From: CALHKP01 sp963558075
Lineage (GTDB): Bacteria; Bacillota; Clostridia; Peptostreptococcales; Anaerovoracaceae
Reading direction: 5' to 3'
DNA: 17,420 nucleotides
Assembly (NCBI GenBank): GCA_963558075.1
Contig: CAUWFN010000041.1
Span: 1-17,420 of the forward strand
Each line of letters begins with the position of its first letter. Within the stretch, counting starts at the first letter, position 1. The notes beneath the pieces are model-generated. The model was not told the origin of the DNA and did no database searches. It saw only the letters and a program-made list of their open reading frames with translations. Of the stretch, positions 6,506 to 13,501 are shown one piece after another. The position numbers and the translations under genes are program-made.

Positions 6506-9007
6506 ATGACAACATTACTTGAAGATACAAGGATGGAGCAGCATGAGATTCATGACGAGATGAAAAAATCATATATCGACTACGCCATGAGTGTTATCGT
6601 AGGCCGTGCCCTTCCTGATGTAAGAGACGGCATGAAGCCTGTACATAGAAGAATTCTATATGGTATGGGTCAGCTAGGTGTTACTCCAGATAAACCACAC
6701 AAAAAATCAGCCCGTATTGTCGGAGAAGTTATGGGTAAATATCACCCTCATGGTGACAGCTCAATTTATAATGCTATGGTAAGAATGGCTCAGGACTTCT
6801 CGCAGAGATACATGCTTGTTGACGGACATGGAAACTTTGGTTCAATCGACGGAGACGGCGCGGCTGCTATGAGATATACAGAAGCGAGAATGACACCGTT
6901 TGCGCTTCAGATGCTGAGAGATTTAGAAAAAGAGACAGTTGATTTTAAGGATAACTTTGATGGTGAAGAAAAGGAACCAGTAGTTCTTCCTTCAAGATAC
7001 CCTAACCTTCTTGTAAATGGTTCAAACGGTATCGCTGTAGGTATGGCTACATCAATCCCACCTCACAACCTATCAGAAGTAATCGATGCTACAGTTAAGC
7101 TTATCGACGAGCCTGAGGCTACTGTTGAAGACCTTATGAAAATTGTAAAGGGTCCTGACTTCCCTACAGGAGCAAAGATTCTTGGAAAGAGCGGAATGAA
7201 GGAAGCCTACAAAACAGGTATAGGTAAGGTCAAGGTAAGATCTTGCTGCGAAATTGAAGAAACTGACAGAGGAAGATCTCAGATTATAATCAGCGAAATA
7301 CCTTATCAGGTAAATAAGTCAAGACTGATAGAAAAGATGGCTGAACTTGTAAAAGACAAGAGAGTCGAGGGTATTTCTGCAATAAGAGACGAATCTAACA
7401 GAGATGGAATCAGAATTGTAATCGAGCTAAAGAGAGATGCAAATCCTCAGATTACTCTAAACAGACTTTATAAGCACACTCAGCTTCAGGATAGCTACAG
7501 CATGATTATGATTGCACTTGTAGATGGACAGCCAAAGGTTTTAAATCTTCACGATATACTGAGTGAATATATCAAATTCCAGAAGGAAGTTGTAACAAGA
7601 AGAACTCAGTTTGACCTGAAAAAGGCAGAAGCTAGAGCTCACATATTAGAAGGTCTGAGAATTGCTCTTGATAACATTGACGAAGTAATCAAAACAATTA
7701 GAAGCGCATACAACAATGCAAAAGAACTTCTGATGACAAACTTTGGTCTATCAGAAATTCAGGCTCAGGCAATTCTAGACATGAGACTTGCAAGACTGCA
7801 GGGTCTAGAACGAGAAAAAATCGAAAAAGAATATGCTGAGCTTATGGAAAAAATCGCATATTACAACTCACTTCTAGCAGACGAAACTCTTCTGATGGGA
7901 GTAATAAAAGATGAACTTCTTGAAATCAAATCAAAATATGGTGACAAGAGAAGAACAAAGATAGTAAAAGACGAGTCTGATTTTGATGATGAAGACCTCG
8001 TAGAAGAAGAAAAGGTTGCAGTAACACTGACACACCTTGGATATATCAAGAGAGTTCCAGCTGACACATATAAGGCTCAAAAGCGCGGCGGAAAAGGAAT
8101 CATGGGAATAACAACTCGTGAAAACGACTTTGTCAAAGACCTTATTATGACATCAACTCATGATTATCTGATATTCTTTACAAATACAGGAAAAGCACAC
8201 AAGATTAAAGCATTCGAAATTCCGGAAGCTACAAGAACAGCAAGAGGAACACCAGCTGTAAACTTCCTGAACCTAATGCAGAAAGAAAGAATCACGGCAG
8301 TTATTCCTGTAGAAGAATTCTCAGAAGAAAAATATCTGATTGCTGTAACAAAACACGGTACAATCAAGAAAACTGCCCTATCTGAGTTTGATACAAACAG
8401 AAAGACAGGTCTTATCGCAATCAAGCTTAAAGATGACGACCAGCTTATCGGAATCAAAGAAACAACAGGAAATAACAATGTTATCATTGTTACGAAAAAG
8501 GGAAAATGCATCTGCTTCAACGAACAGGATGTCAGAGAAATGGGCAGAATTGCCGGCGGCGTAAGAGCTATCAAGCTTGACGACGATGACGAAGTAGTTG
8601 CAATGGAACTTGTAGAGGCAAATCAGCAGCTTCTTGTTGTTACAGAAAATGGATTTGGAAAGAGAACACCTGTAGAAGAATACAAGGTTCAGGTTAGAGG
8701 CGGAAAAGGACTTCTGACATATGACAAAGCTAAGTTCAAGAAGACAGGAGCTCTTATCGGAGCAATGGTAGTAGATGAAGATGACGAAATCCTGATGATA
8801 AATTCAGACGGCATAATTATAAGAGTTAGAGCTGAAGAGGTTTCTGTACTCGGCCGTGCAACTCAGGGTGTTAAGATCATGAAGGTTGAAGACCAGACAA
8901 AGATAGTCGCAATGGCAAAAGTAATAAAAGAAGAAGACGAAGATGACGATGAAGATGTCAAAAAAAGCAAGAAGGAAAAAGCTTCAAATGAGCAGTTGAC
9001 TCTTTAA
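6506..9007 (+). CDS. gyrA: DNA gyrase subunit A
   Basis: DNA-cleaving and rejoining subunit of gyrase. It has 833 residues, standard length. The N-terminal winged-helix/tower region holds the catalytic tyrosine Y124 in AAAMRYTEARM. The quinolone-contact segment is HPHGDSSIYNAMVRM (80-94), where positions equal to E. coli S83 and D87 are S85 and N89. The C-terminal DNA-wrapping beta-pinwheel starts near 500 and carries the gyrase-specific GyrA box QKRGGKG (525-531), which rules out ParC. It ends in a highly acidic then lysine-rich tail (about 810-833). AAAGGAGG (6488-6495) is 10 bases before the ATG, and an in-frame TAG directly before the ATG prevents any earlier start. It is in operon with gyrB. 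Confidence 0.97.
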   Translation: MTTLLEDTRMEQHEIHDEMKKSYIDYAMSVIVGRALPDVRDGMKPVHRRILYGMGQLGVTPDKPHKKSARIVGEVMGKYHPHGDSSIYNAMVRMAQDFSQRYMLVDGHGNFGSIDGDGAAAMRYTEARMTPFALQMLRDLEKETVDFKDNFDGEEKEPVVLPSRYPNLLVNGSNGIAVGMATSIPPHNLSEVIDATVKLIDEPEATVEDLMKIVKGPDFPTGAKILGKSGMKEAYKTGIGKVKVRSCCEIEETDRGRSQIIISEIPYQVNKSRLIEKMAELVKDKRVEGISAIRDESNRDGIRIVIELKRDANPQITLNRLYKHTQLQDSYSMIMIALVDGQPKVLNLHDILSEYIKFQKEVVTRRTQFDLKKAEARAHILEGLRIALDNIDEVIKTIRSAYNNAKELLMTNFGLSEIQAQAILDMRLARLQGLEREKIEKEYAELMEKIAYYNSLLADETLLMGVIKDELLEIKSKYGDKRRTKIVKDESDFDDEDLVEEEKVAVTLTHLGYIKRVPADTYKAQKRGGKGIMGITTRENDFVKDLIMTSTHDYLIFFTNTGKAHKIKAFEIPEATRTARGTPAVNFLNLMQKERITAVIPVEEFSEEKYLIAVTKHGTIKKTALSEFDTNRKTGLIAIKLKDDDQLIGIKETTGNNNVIIVTKKGKCICFNEQDVREMGRIAGGVRAIKLDDDDEVVAMELVEANQQLLVVTENGFGKRTPVEEYKVQVRGGKGLLTYDKAKFKKTGALIGAMVVDEDDEILMINSDGIIIRVRAEEVSVLGRATQGVKIMKVEDQTKIVAMAKVIKEEDEDDDEDVKKSKKEKASNEQLTL

Positions 9008-9031
9008 TTCGAAATCAATATGCGTTATAAT
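9003..9031 (+). promoter_or_regulatory. Candidate promoter of rsbW-sigB, overlapping the gyrA terminator
   Basis: A perfect TATAAT lies at 9026-9031. Seventeen bp upstream is TTAATT (9003-9008), only 3 of 6 for a -35. The expected start point (about 9038) falls inside the left arm of the hairpin at 9034-9069, so a transcript from here would lack that arm and escape termination, while readthrough from gyrA would be stopped. I saw no SigB-type (GTTT...GGGTA) promoter here. Moderate confidence because the -35 is weak. Confidence 0.5.
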
Positions 9032-9033
9032 TT

Positions 9034-9069
9034 ACCTGTGTACAGTTATATGTGCACAGGTAGTTTTTT
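9034..9069 (+). terminator. Intrinsic terminator after gyrA
   Basis: ACCTGTGTACA (9034-9044) pairs with TGTGCACAGGT (9051-9061), an 11-bp stem with one G-T wobble and a 6-base loop, followed by AG and six T's (9064-9069). It ends the gyrB-gyrA transcript. Confidence 0.87.
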
Positions 9070-9087
9070 ATTAAAGGAGAAAGAAAA

Positions 9088-9489
9088 GTGGACAATATAA
9101 ATATTTCAATACCGGGTAAACCAGAATACCTGACGATGATAAGACTGGCAGCCGGATCTATTGCGACAACAGCAGGCTTTGACATCGAAGCAGCTGACGA
9201 CGTCAAAAATGCTCTTACAGAAGCATGTAAAAATGTATCATGCCATGGTGAAGACGGATTCAGCAACAAATATATAATTAGCTTCAAAGTAGAAGAAGGA
9301 TCCATGGAAATAATGGTTCAGGATGATTGCGATAAGCATACACTAGAAAAGAAGTGCAAACCATGTATGCACTGCCCTGCAGAGGGAGACATTGGAATTA
9401 TCGTAATAAAATCATTAATGGATGAAGTTGAATTTGGGAGAGATGATAAGCAGCATAAGTTTATCAGAATGGTGAAAAGAGAATGTTAA
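9088..9489 (+). CDS. rsbW: RsbW/SpoIIAB-like anti-sigma factor with a cysteine cluster
   Basis: Predicted GHKL-fold anti-sigma factor that binds the sigma factor encoded next to it. It has 133 residues, slightly shorter than typical RsbW. GTG start with AAAGGAG (9073-9079) 8 bases upstream. The N-terminus (IPGKPEYLTMIRLAAGSIA) and the N-box DDVKNALTEACKNVSCHG (37-54, with E45 and N49 in the catalytic and Mg-binding places) match the family, as does the end KSLMDEVEF (108-116). What differs is the ATP pocket. The G1 motif D-x-G-x-G is DDCDK (79-83), G2 is GDIGI (100-104), and the lid between them carries C81, H84, C90, C93 and C96, with further cysteines at 47, 52 and 133. Kinase activity is therefore doubtful (inference). 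Its stop overlaps the sigB start by 7 bases, and no rsbV gene is adjacent. Confidence 0.85.
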   Translation: MDNINISIPGKPEYLTMIRLAAGSIATTAGFDIEAADDVKNALTEACKNVSCHGEDGFSNKYIISFKVEEGSMEIMVQDDCDKHTLEKKCKPCMHCPAEGDIGIIVIKSLMDEVEFGRDDKQHKFIRMVKREC

Positions 9490-10220
9490 ATAAGGAATTG
9501 TTTGAAGCATACAAAAAAAATCCTACAACAGAAAACCGTAATATAATTGTCGAAAACAATCTCTATATGGTTGATATTCTTATAAGAAAATATTTAGGAA
9601 AAGGCATTGAATACGATGATCTTTATCAGGTTGGGGCTCTTGCCCTTGTAAATGCCGTAGAAAGATTTGATCCGAGTAAAGGATTCGAATTCAGCTCTTT
9701 TGTTACGCCTACAATTCTTGGGGAAATAAAAAAATATTTCAGGGACAAGCAGTGGTCTCTGAAGGTACCTAGAAGACTAAAAGAGATTTCGGCAAAGGTT
9801 CAGGAGGCAAAGGATGCCCTATACAGGGAAAATCACAAGAATCCTACAGTTGAGGAAATTTCAGAAAGAACAGGATTTCCTGTTGAACAGATAATCGAGG
9901 CGATTGAAGGTTCTAAAGCATATGGAACATATTCCCTTGATAAAACCTATGATGAATCTGGCGATGAGGGGGATGGATCCTATTTCGAAAAGTATACAGG
10001 ATTTGATGAGCAAGGATATGACAGAGTTGAGACATCTGAAATAATAACAGAAGTAATGAAAAACTTCAGCGACCAGTACAAATTTATATTCAGAGAGAGA
10101 TTTATAAATGACAAGTCTCAGTCGGAAATTGCAGAAAAGCTCGGAATATCTCAGATGACTGTTTCAAGAGCCGAAAAGAACATTGTAGGAATGTTCAAAG
10201 CAGAGCTTAACAGATATTAA
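9483..10220 (+). CDS. sigB: RNA polymerase sigma factor of the SigB/SigF/SigG group
   Basis: Alternative sigma-70 factor that directs RNA polymerase to a stress or developmental regulon. It has 245 residues, close to SigB/F/G (about 255-260). Region 2 spans about 22-100 with 'YDDLYQVGALALVNAVERFDPSKG' features (44-67), FSSFVTPTILGEIKKYFRD (70-88) and KVPRRLKE. Region 3 includes NPTVEEISERTGFPVEQI (120-137). Region 4 has the helix-turn-helix QSEIAEKLGISQMTVSRAEK (213-232). Start overlaps the end of rsbW (ATG inside ..GAATGTTAA), with only a weak AGAG upstream, so translation is coupled. The overlap ties it to its antagonist. SigB is favoured because of the rsbW neighbour and the post-gyrA position known from C. 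difficile. A sporulation SigF is less likely because no spoIIAA/spoIIAB-type triplet is present. Confidence 0.9.
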   Translation: MLNKELFEAYKKNPTTENRNIIVENNLYMVDILIRKYLGKGIEYDDLYQVGALALVNAVERFDPSKGFEFSSFVTPTILGEIKKYFRDKQWSLKVPRRLKEISAKVQEAKDALYRENHKNPTVEEISERTGFPVEQIIEAIEGSKAYGTYSLDKTYDESGDEGDGSYFEKYTGFDEQGYDRVETSEIITEVMKNFSDQYKFIFRERFINDKSQSEIAEKLGISQMTVSRAEKNIVGMFKAELNRY

Positions 10221-10223
10221 TCA

Positions 10224-10256
10224 GATGTTGATTAGATGTTGATTAGATGTTTTGTT
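10224..10256 (+). repeat. 11-bp tandem repeat after sigB
   Basis: GATGTTGATTA occurs twice back to back (10224-10234, 10235-10245), followed by a decayed third copy GATGTTTTGTT (10246-10256). It starts 3 bases after the sigB stop and ends about 35 bases before the terminator. It is not coding in any frame I can support. The 11-bp period is one helical turn, so a protein-binding site is possible, but a slippage-derived repeat is equally likely. Confidence 0.75.
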
Positions 10257-10291
10257 GCTCAGAAAAAATCAGAAAAAAGTAATAGAAAATA

Positions 10292-10337
10292 AGGGGGACA
10301 CCTAAGCAAGTAATATCTGCTATAGGTATCCCCTTTT
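10292..10337. terminator. Shared terminator between convergent sigB and the sensor kinase
   Basis: GGGGACACCTA (10294-10304) pairs with TAGGTATCCCC (10323-10333) with one mismatch, and the inner AGCA/TGCT (10305-10308, 10318-10321) extends the stem. On plus it ends in TTTTGTATTGTT, and on minus in CTTATTTTCT. It lies between two convergent transcription units and probably serves both, more strongly for the plus strand. Confidence 0.82.
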
Positions 10338-10390
10338 GTATTGTTAACTTATGATTATCAGATTGAATGAAAGCTTTTTTATACGGGAAA

Positions 10391-11761
10391 TTAATCTCTC
10401 GTGATTGGGATATTTACTATAAACTCTGTTCCCTCGCCTTCTCTACTTCTACAGATGACATTTCCATCGTGAGCTTCAGCAATCCATTTTACCATGGAAA
10501 GTCCAAGTCCAAAGCTTTCCTCATTCATAGTTCTTGCTTTATCGCCTTTGAAAAATCTGTTGAAAATATCCGGTAGATCCTCTTCTGAAATTCCCTGACC
10601 GTTATCAGAAACTGTAAACACTGCATTGCCATTTACCGATGCAAGTTTTAAAATAGCGAAGGAATCTAAACGCCCTACATTTCTATATTTTATGGCGTTT
10701 GTTATTAGGTTTATGAGCATTCTCATAACTAAAGTTTCATCAGCTTTTATTATTACATCAGGCTGTATATCTGATTTTAGAATGACCCCGTTTTTTGATG
10801 CTACAGGTGTAAGCTCTTCTACTAGACCGCTGCATAGAATTGATACATCAAATTCTTCAATTTCAAGAACATTAGACTTACTCATTGCATGGGACATCTG
10901 AAGAAGCTGCTGGATAAGCGACATCATTCTGCTGCACTGGTGCTGAATTACAGATAGAGACTCCTTATATTCACAGATTTCTTTTGCATTATTTAGAGTA
11001 TATTCGCATTCTGTAAGTATTACAGACACAGGCGTTTTTAGCTCATGGGAAACGTCAGATGTAAACTGTTTTTCTGAGTTAAATGCTTTTTCTAGCCTGT
11101 CTAGCATCATGTTGAGCGTATTTGTAAGATAGTAAAGCTCGTCTTTTTTCGCACATTCTGGAAGTCTGACAGAAAGATCATTTCCACCAGAAATTCTGTC
11201 TGCTGTTTCTGTTATCTTAGCAATCGGTAAAAGCCCTTTTCTTGCTATATAGTATCCGCAGGCGGCTGCAATTAGGATGAACATCGGAAATCCTAAAATG
11301 AAAAATTTAACGAATTTATTTACGGCGCTTATGCTTATATCGAGAGGATATATTCCCCTTACCCATATGCCCCTTCCGTTATCATAGGAATTATATAAAT
11401 CGTATATAAGCCATCTATCATCATCTGTTTTTACTTCGTGAAATTCTCCGCTTTCAAGTCTTGTGGAAACGGGGAAATCATCGGGAGCATTGCCTTTGAT
11501 CTTGATACCACTATCGCTGTAAATCATTAGGGTTGAGCCCTTGTAGTATGATGTGAAGCTATTTTTGACTTCGATTGTGTTGTTGTAGAATTCTATATTG
11601 TCAAAGCCCGATTGGACTGCTTGCACAAGATTGTCTTTTACAGATGCTCTAAATTGGGAGTTTGATGACAGCAAAAATACGCCGCAGATTATCACATACA
11701 TGACAATCAGCACAGCCGTATAGTATATGGTTATTCTTTTTCTGATTGAAGATTTTTTCAT
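10391..11761 (-). CDS. Two-component sensor histidine kinase
   Basis: Membrane sensor kinase of 456 residues that would phosphorylate the response regulator encoded just upstream. Transmembrane helices at about 11-32 and 152-173 enclose an extracytoplasmic sensor of roughly 120 residues with no motif I recognise. A HAMP linker runs about 173-228. The dimerisation/phosphoacceptor domain has FTSDVSHELKTPVSVI with H239. The ATPase domain has N-box NLITNAIKYR (351-360), G1 DNGQG (386-390), F-box FNRFFKG (400-406) and G2 GLGLSMV (418-424), so all catalytic boxes are intact. It starts 16 bases after the regulator's stop with AAAGGAAGG upstream. The response regulator and kinase form one leftward operon. 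Ligand unknown. Confidence 0.93.
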   Translation of the reverse strand: MKKSSIRKRITIYYTAVLIVMYVIICGVFLLSSNSQFRASVKDNLVQAVQSGFDNIEFYNNTIEVKNSFTSYYKGSTLMIYSDSGIKIKGNAPDDFPVSTRLESGEFHEVKTDDDRWLIYDLYNSYDNGRGIWVRGIYPLDISISAVNKFVKFFILGFPMFILIAAACGYYIARKGLLPIAKITETADRISGGNDLSVRLPECAKKDELYYLTNTLNMMLDRLEKAFNSEKQFTSDVSHELKTPVSVILTECEYTLNNAKEICEYKESLSVIQHQCSRMMSLIQQLLQMSHAMSKSNVLEIEEFDVSILCSGLVEELTPVASKNGVILKSDIQPDVIIKADETLVMRMLINLITNAIKYRNVGRLDSFAILKLASVNGNAVFTVSDNGQGISEEDLPDIFNRFFKGDKARTMNEESFGLGLSMVKWIAEAHDGNVICRSREGEGTEFIVNIPITRD

Positions 11762-11777
11762 GGCAAGAATCCTTCCT

Positions 11778-12446
11778 TTACTTAATCACATATCCTATGC
11801 CTCTGACTGTCTGTATGAGCTTTTCATCTGAGCCTTGGTCTATTTTGTTTCGGAGGGTTCTGATGTAGACATCTATTATGTTGCTTGCTCCGTCGTAGTC
11901 ATAGTTCCAGATGTGCTGCTGGATTTTTTCTCGTGAGAGGACGATGCCTTTGTTATGCATGAGATATTCGAGAATCGCATACTCCTTTGCTGTTAGCTTT
12001 ATTTCTCTGCCGTCTCTTTCGGCAGTTTTGCTTTTTGTATTTAGTGTAAGAGAGCCTGCTTTTAGATTAATATCTGTCTGGTCAACTCCATTTCTTCTTA
12101 TGAGAACGCGGATTCTTGCGCTCAGCTCTTCTAGAGAGAATGGTTTTGTTAGATAATCGTCTGCCCCGCTATCAAGTCCCCTAACCCTGTCTTCTACAGA
12201 AGTTTTAGCTGTAAGAAGAAGCACAGGAGCTGGATTTTTTTTCTCTTTCATATATCGTAAAACGCTAAGTCCGTCTCTTCCCGGGAGCATTATATCTAGA
12301 ATAACAGCATCGTACTCTGAGGCATCTATATAATCTACAGCATCGTTTCCGTCAAAACACACGTCAGTAGTATACCCTTCAGTCTTTAGATGTTTTGAAA
12401 TTGTATGGCAAAGTCTCTTCTCGTCTTCTACTATAAGTATTTTCAT
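11778..12446 (-). CDS. OmpR/PhoB-family response regulator
   Basis: DNA-binding response regulator of 222 residues. The receiver domain (1-118) starts MKILIVEDEKRLCHTISKHL and carries the phosphoacceptor D51 in VILDIMLPGRDGL, with T79 and K101 (TKPF) as switch residues. The C-terminal winged helix (about 127-222) shows LTAKEYAILEYLMHNKG, REKIQQHIW and the recognition-helix region NIIDVYIRTLRNKI followed by TVRGIGYVI. It is the first gene of the regulator-kinase operon. The leader is about 95 bases long if the extended -10 at 12551-12559 is used. The spacer with the divergent PepSY gene contains an 11-bp tandem repeat suited to OmpR-type dimers, so regulation of that gene and perhaps itself is likely (inference). 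Confidence 0.94.
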   Translation of the reverse strand: MKILIVEDEKRLCHTISKHLKTEGYTTDVCFDGNDAVDYIDASEYDAVILDIMLPGRDGLSVLRYMKEKKNPAPVLLLTAKTSVEDRVRGLDSGADDYLTKPFSLEELSARIRVLIRRNGVDQTDINLKAGSLTLNTKSKTAERDGREIKLTAKEYAILEYLMHNKGIVLSREKIQQHIWNYDYDGASNIIDVYIRTLRNKIDQGSDEKLIQTVRGIGYVIK

Positions 12447-12480
12447 AAATCCCGCTTCCCTTCTCTATATGCGAAAGCCT

Positions 12481-12498
12481 CCGGAAAATGCTTTCCAG
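12481..12498 (-). other. Small hairpin in the response-regulator leader
   Basis: On the minus strand CTGGAAA pairs with TTTCCGG (7 bp with one G-T) around a GCAT loop. It lies in the untranslated leader about 35 bases before the response-regulator start codon. There is no T-run after it, so it is not a terminator. It could affect mRNA stability, or be chance. Confidence 0.4.
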
Positions 12499-12550
12499 AA
12501 ATTTTCGTCTCTATTTCCTGTAATCAAAAGGTTTTCTAAGTTTATTTTAT

Positions 12551-12559
12551 AATATAGCA
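12551..12559 (-). promoter_or_regulatory. Candidate extended -10 promoter of the response regulator-kinase operon
   Basis: Minus strand TGCTATATT: a TGn extension plus TATATT (5 of 6), without a good -35 at 17 bp. It is positioned about 105 bases before the response-regulator start in an AT-rich tract. Alternative -10 choices (TATTAT, TATAAA) overlap it, so the exact start is uncertain. Confidence 0.4.
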
Positions 12560-12582
12560 AAAATATTAAAAACAATGAAGTT

Positions 12583-12604
12583 TTTCATTTTAATTTCATT
12601 TTAG
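12583..12604 (+). promoter_or_regulatory. Candidate response-regulator operator (11-bp tandem repeat)
   Basis: TTTCATTTTAA (12583-12593) is followed directly by TTTCATTTTAG (12594-12604), matching at 10 of 11 positions. OmpR/PhoB-family dimers bind direct repeats with an 11-bp period. The repeat sits where the -35 of the PepSY gene would be, immediately before TATTAT (12607-12612 or 12610-12615), and no good -35 is present, as expected of an activator-dependent promoter. Binding by the adjacent regulator is inference. Confidence 0.5.
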
Positions 12605-12656
12605 CATATTATTATCAGGGTAAATAAAAAACATAAACAAAAGGGAGGCGTTACTA

Positions 12657-13448
12657 ATGAAAGGTAAATTAAATAAAAAGATTATAATTATAGTTATCGC
12701 AGTAGCTGTTATTTGCGGCGGAATATATGTAGGGACAACTTATTCAAATGCAATGACACTAGATGAGGCAAAGAATGTCGCTGTAAATTTTGTTCCTGAG
12801 TCAGCAACACTAGTTGAAAGTGAAGATGATGATGGAGAGTATGAGCTAAGCTATAGAGATAGCAAATCAGGAAAATCTTATGAGGTTGTAATCAGCAAAA
12901 AAGATAAGGCTGTAAAAGAATTCACAGTAAAGCGCGATGCTATGGAAGGTGGAGTCGAAATTAAAATCAGCGAAGATCAGGTGAAGAAGATTATAAAAGA
13001 CGAGTTTGGATCAGTTACAGAAATCAAAGTTGATTTAGACGAAGATGATGGTCTTTATAGCTATGACGTAAATTTTAAGGCGCCCGACTACAGAGGAGAA
13101 GCTGAGGTAAATGCTGAAACAGGTGTAATTGTGGAAAGCACTCTGAAGTACGGGAAAGCTGTAACAGTGCCTTTAGATGATATGGATGATGACGATGACG
13201 ATGATGATTCAGATGCCGCATCAGCAGAAATCATAACTGAGCAGGAAGCAAAAGATATCGTATTAGCAAAGATTCCAGGAGCTGTTATTGATTATATAAA
13301 GCTTGATACTGATGACGATGACGTGAAAGAATACGAAGGTCAGGCAACTTTAGGCGACTATGAATATGACTTTGAAATCAACGCAGCATCAGGCGTAATA
13401 ATTAATTTTGAAAAAGAGCTAAAAGATAATGATATTGATGATAAATAA
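12657..13448 (+). CDS. Membrane-anchored protein with three PepSY-like repeats
   Basis: Hypothetical envelope protein of 263 residues. One N-terminal transmembrane helix (9-30) follows a lysine-rich start, placing the rest outside. There is no lipobox (VIC at 18-20 has Ile before Cys). Three repeats of the PepSY pattern 'Ax..A...V....' plus two strands follow: about 34-92, 104-163 and 194-252. The last two end in the same motif, NAETGVIVE (152-160) and NAASGVIIN (242-250). The second and third are separated by a poly-Asp stretch (174-186). PepSY domains occur in peptidase propeptides and in proteins near two-component systems. Here the gene diverges from such a system and is probably its target or an accessory sensor partner (inference). 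Overall very acidic. AAGGGAGG (12641-12648) is 8 bases before the ATG. Precise role unknown. Confidence 0.85.
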   Translation: MKGKLNKKIIIIVIAVAVICGGIYVGTTYSNAMTLDEAKNVAVNFVPESATLVESEDDDGEYELSYRDSKSGKSYEVVISKKDKAVKEFTVKRDAMEGGVEIKISEDQVKKIIKDEFGSVTEIKVDLDEDDGLYSYDVNFKAPDYRGEAEVNAETGVIVESTLKYGKAVTVPLDDMDDDDDDDDSDAASAEIITEQEAKDIVLAKIPGAVIDYIKLDTDDDDVKEYEGQATLGDYEYDFEINAASGVIINFEKELKDNDIDDK

Positions 13449-13464
13449 TAACTGAAATTAAAAG

Positions 13465-13496
13465 AAAAACTACCGGACGCATGCCGGTAGTTTTTT
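13465..13496. terminator. Bidirectional terminator between the PepSY gene and plsC
   Basis: AAAAACTACCGG (13465-13476) pairs perfectly with CCGGTAGTTTTTT (13484-13496) around a 7-base loop. T-runs occur on both strands, so it can end both the PepSY transcript and the convergent plsC transcript, whose stop codon is 5 bases away. Confidence 0.93.
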
Positions 13497-13501
13497 AGTC
13501 T

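Noticed and set aside
12598..12623. SigB-type promoter (GGGTAA at 12618-12623) before the PepSY gene
   Set aside because: The matching -35 (GTTT or WGWTT) is not at 13-17 bases. The only AGTTT is 34 bases away, so the -10 alone is not enough.
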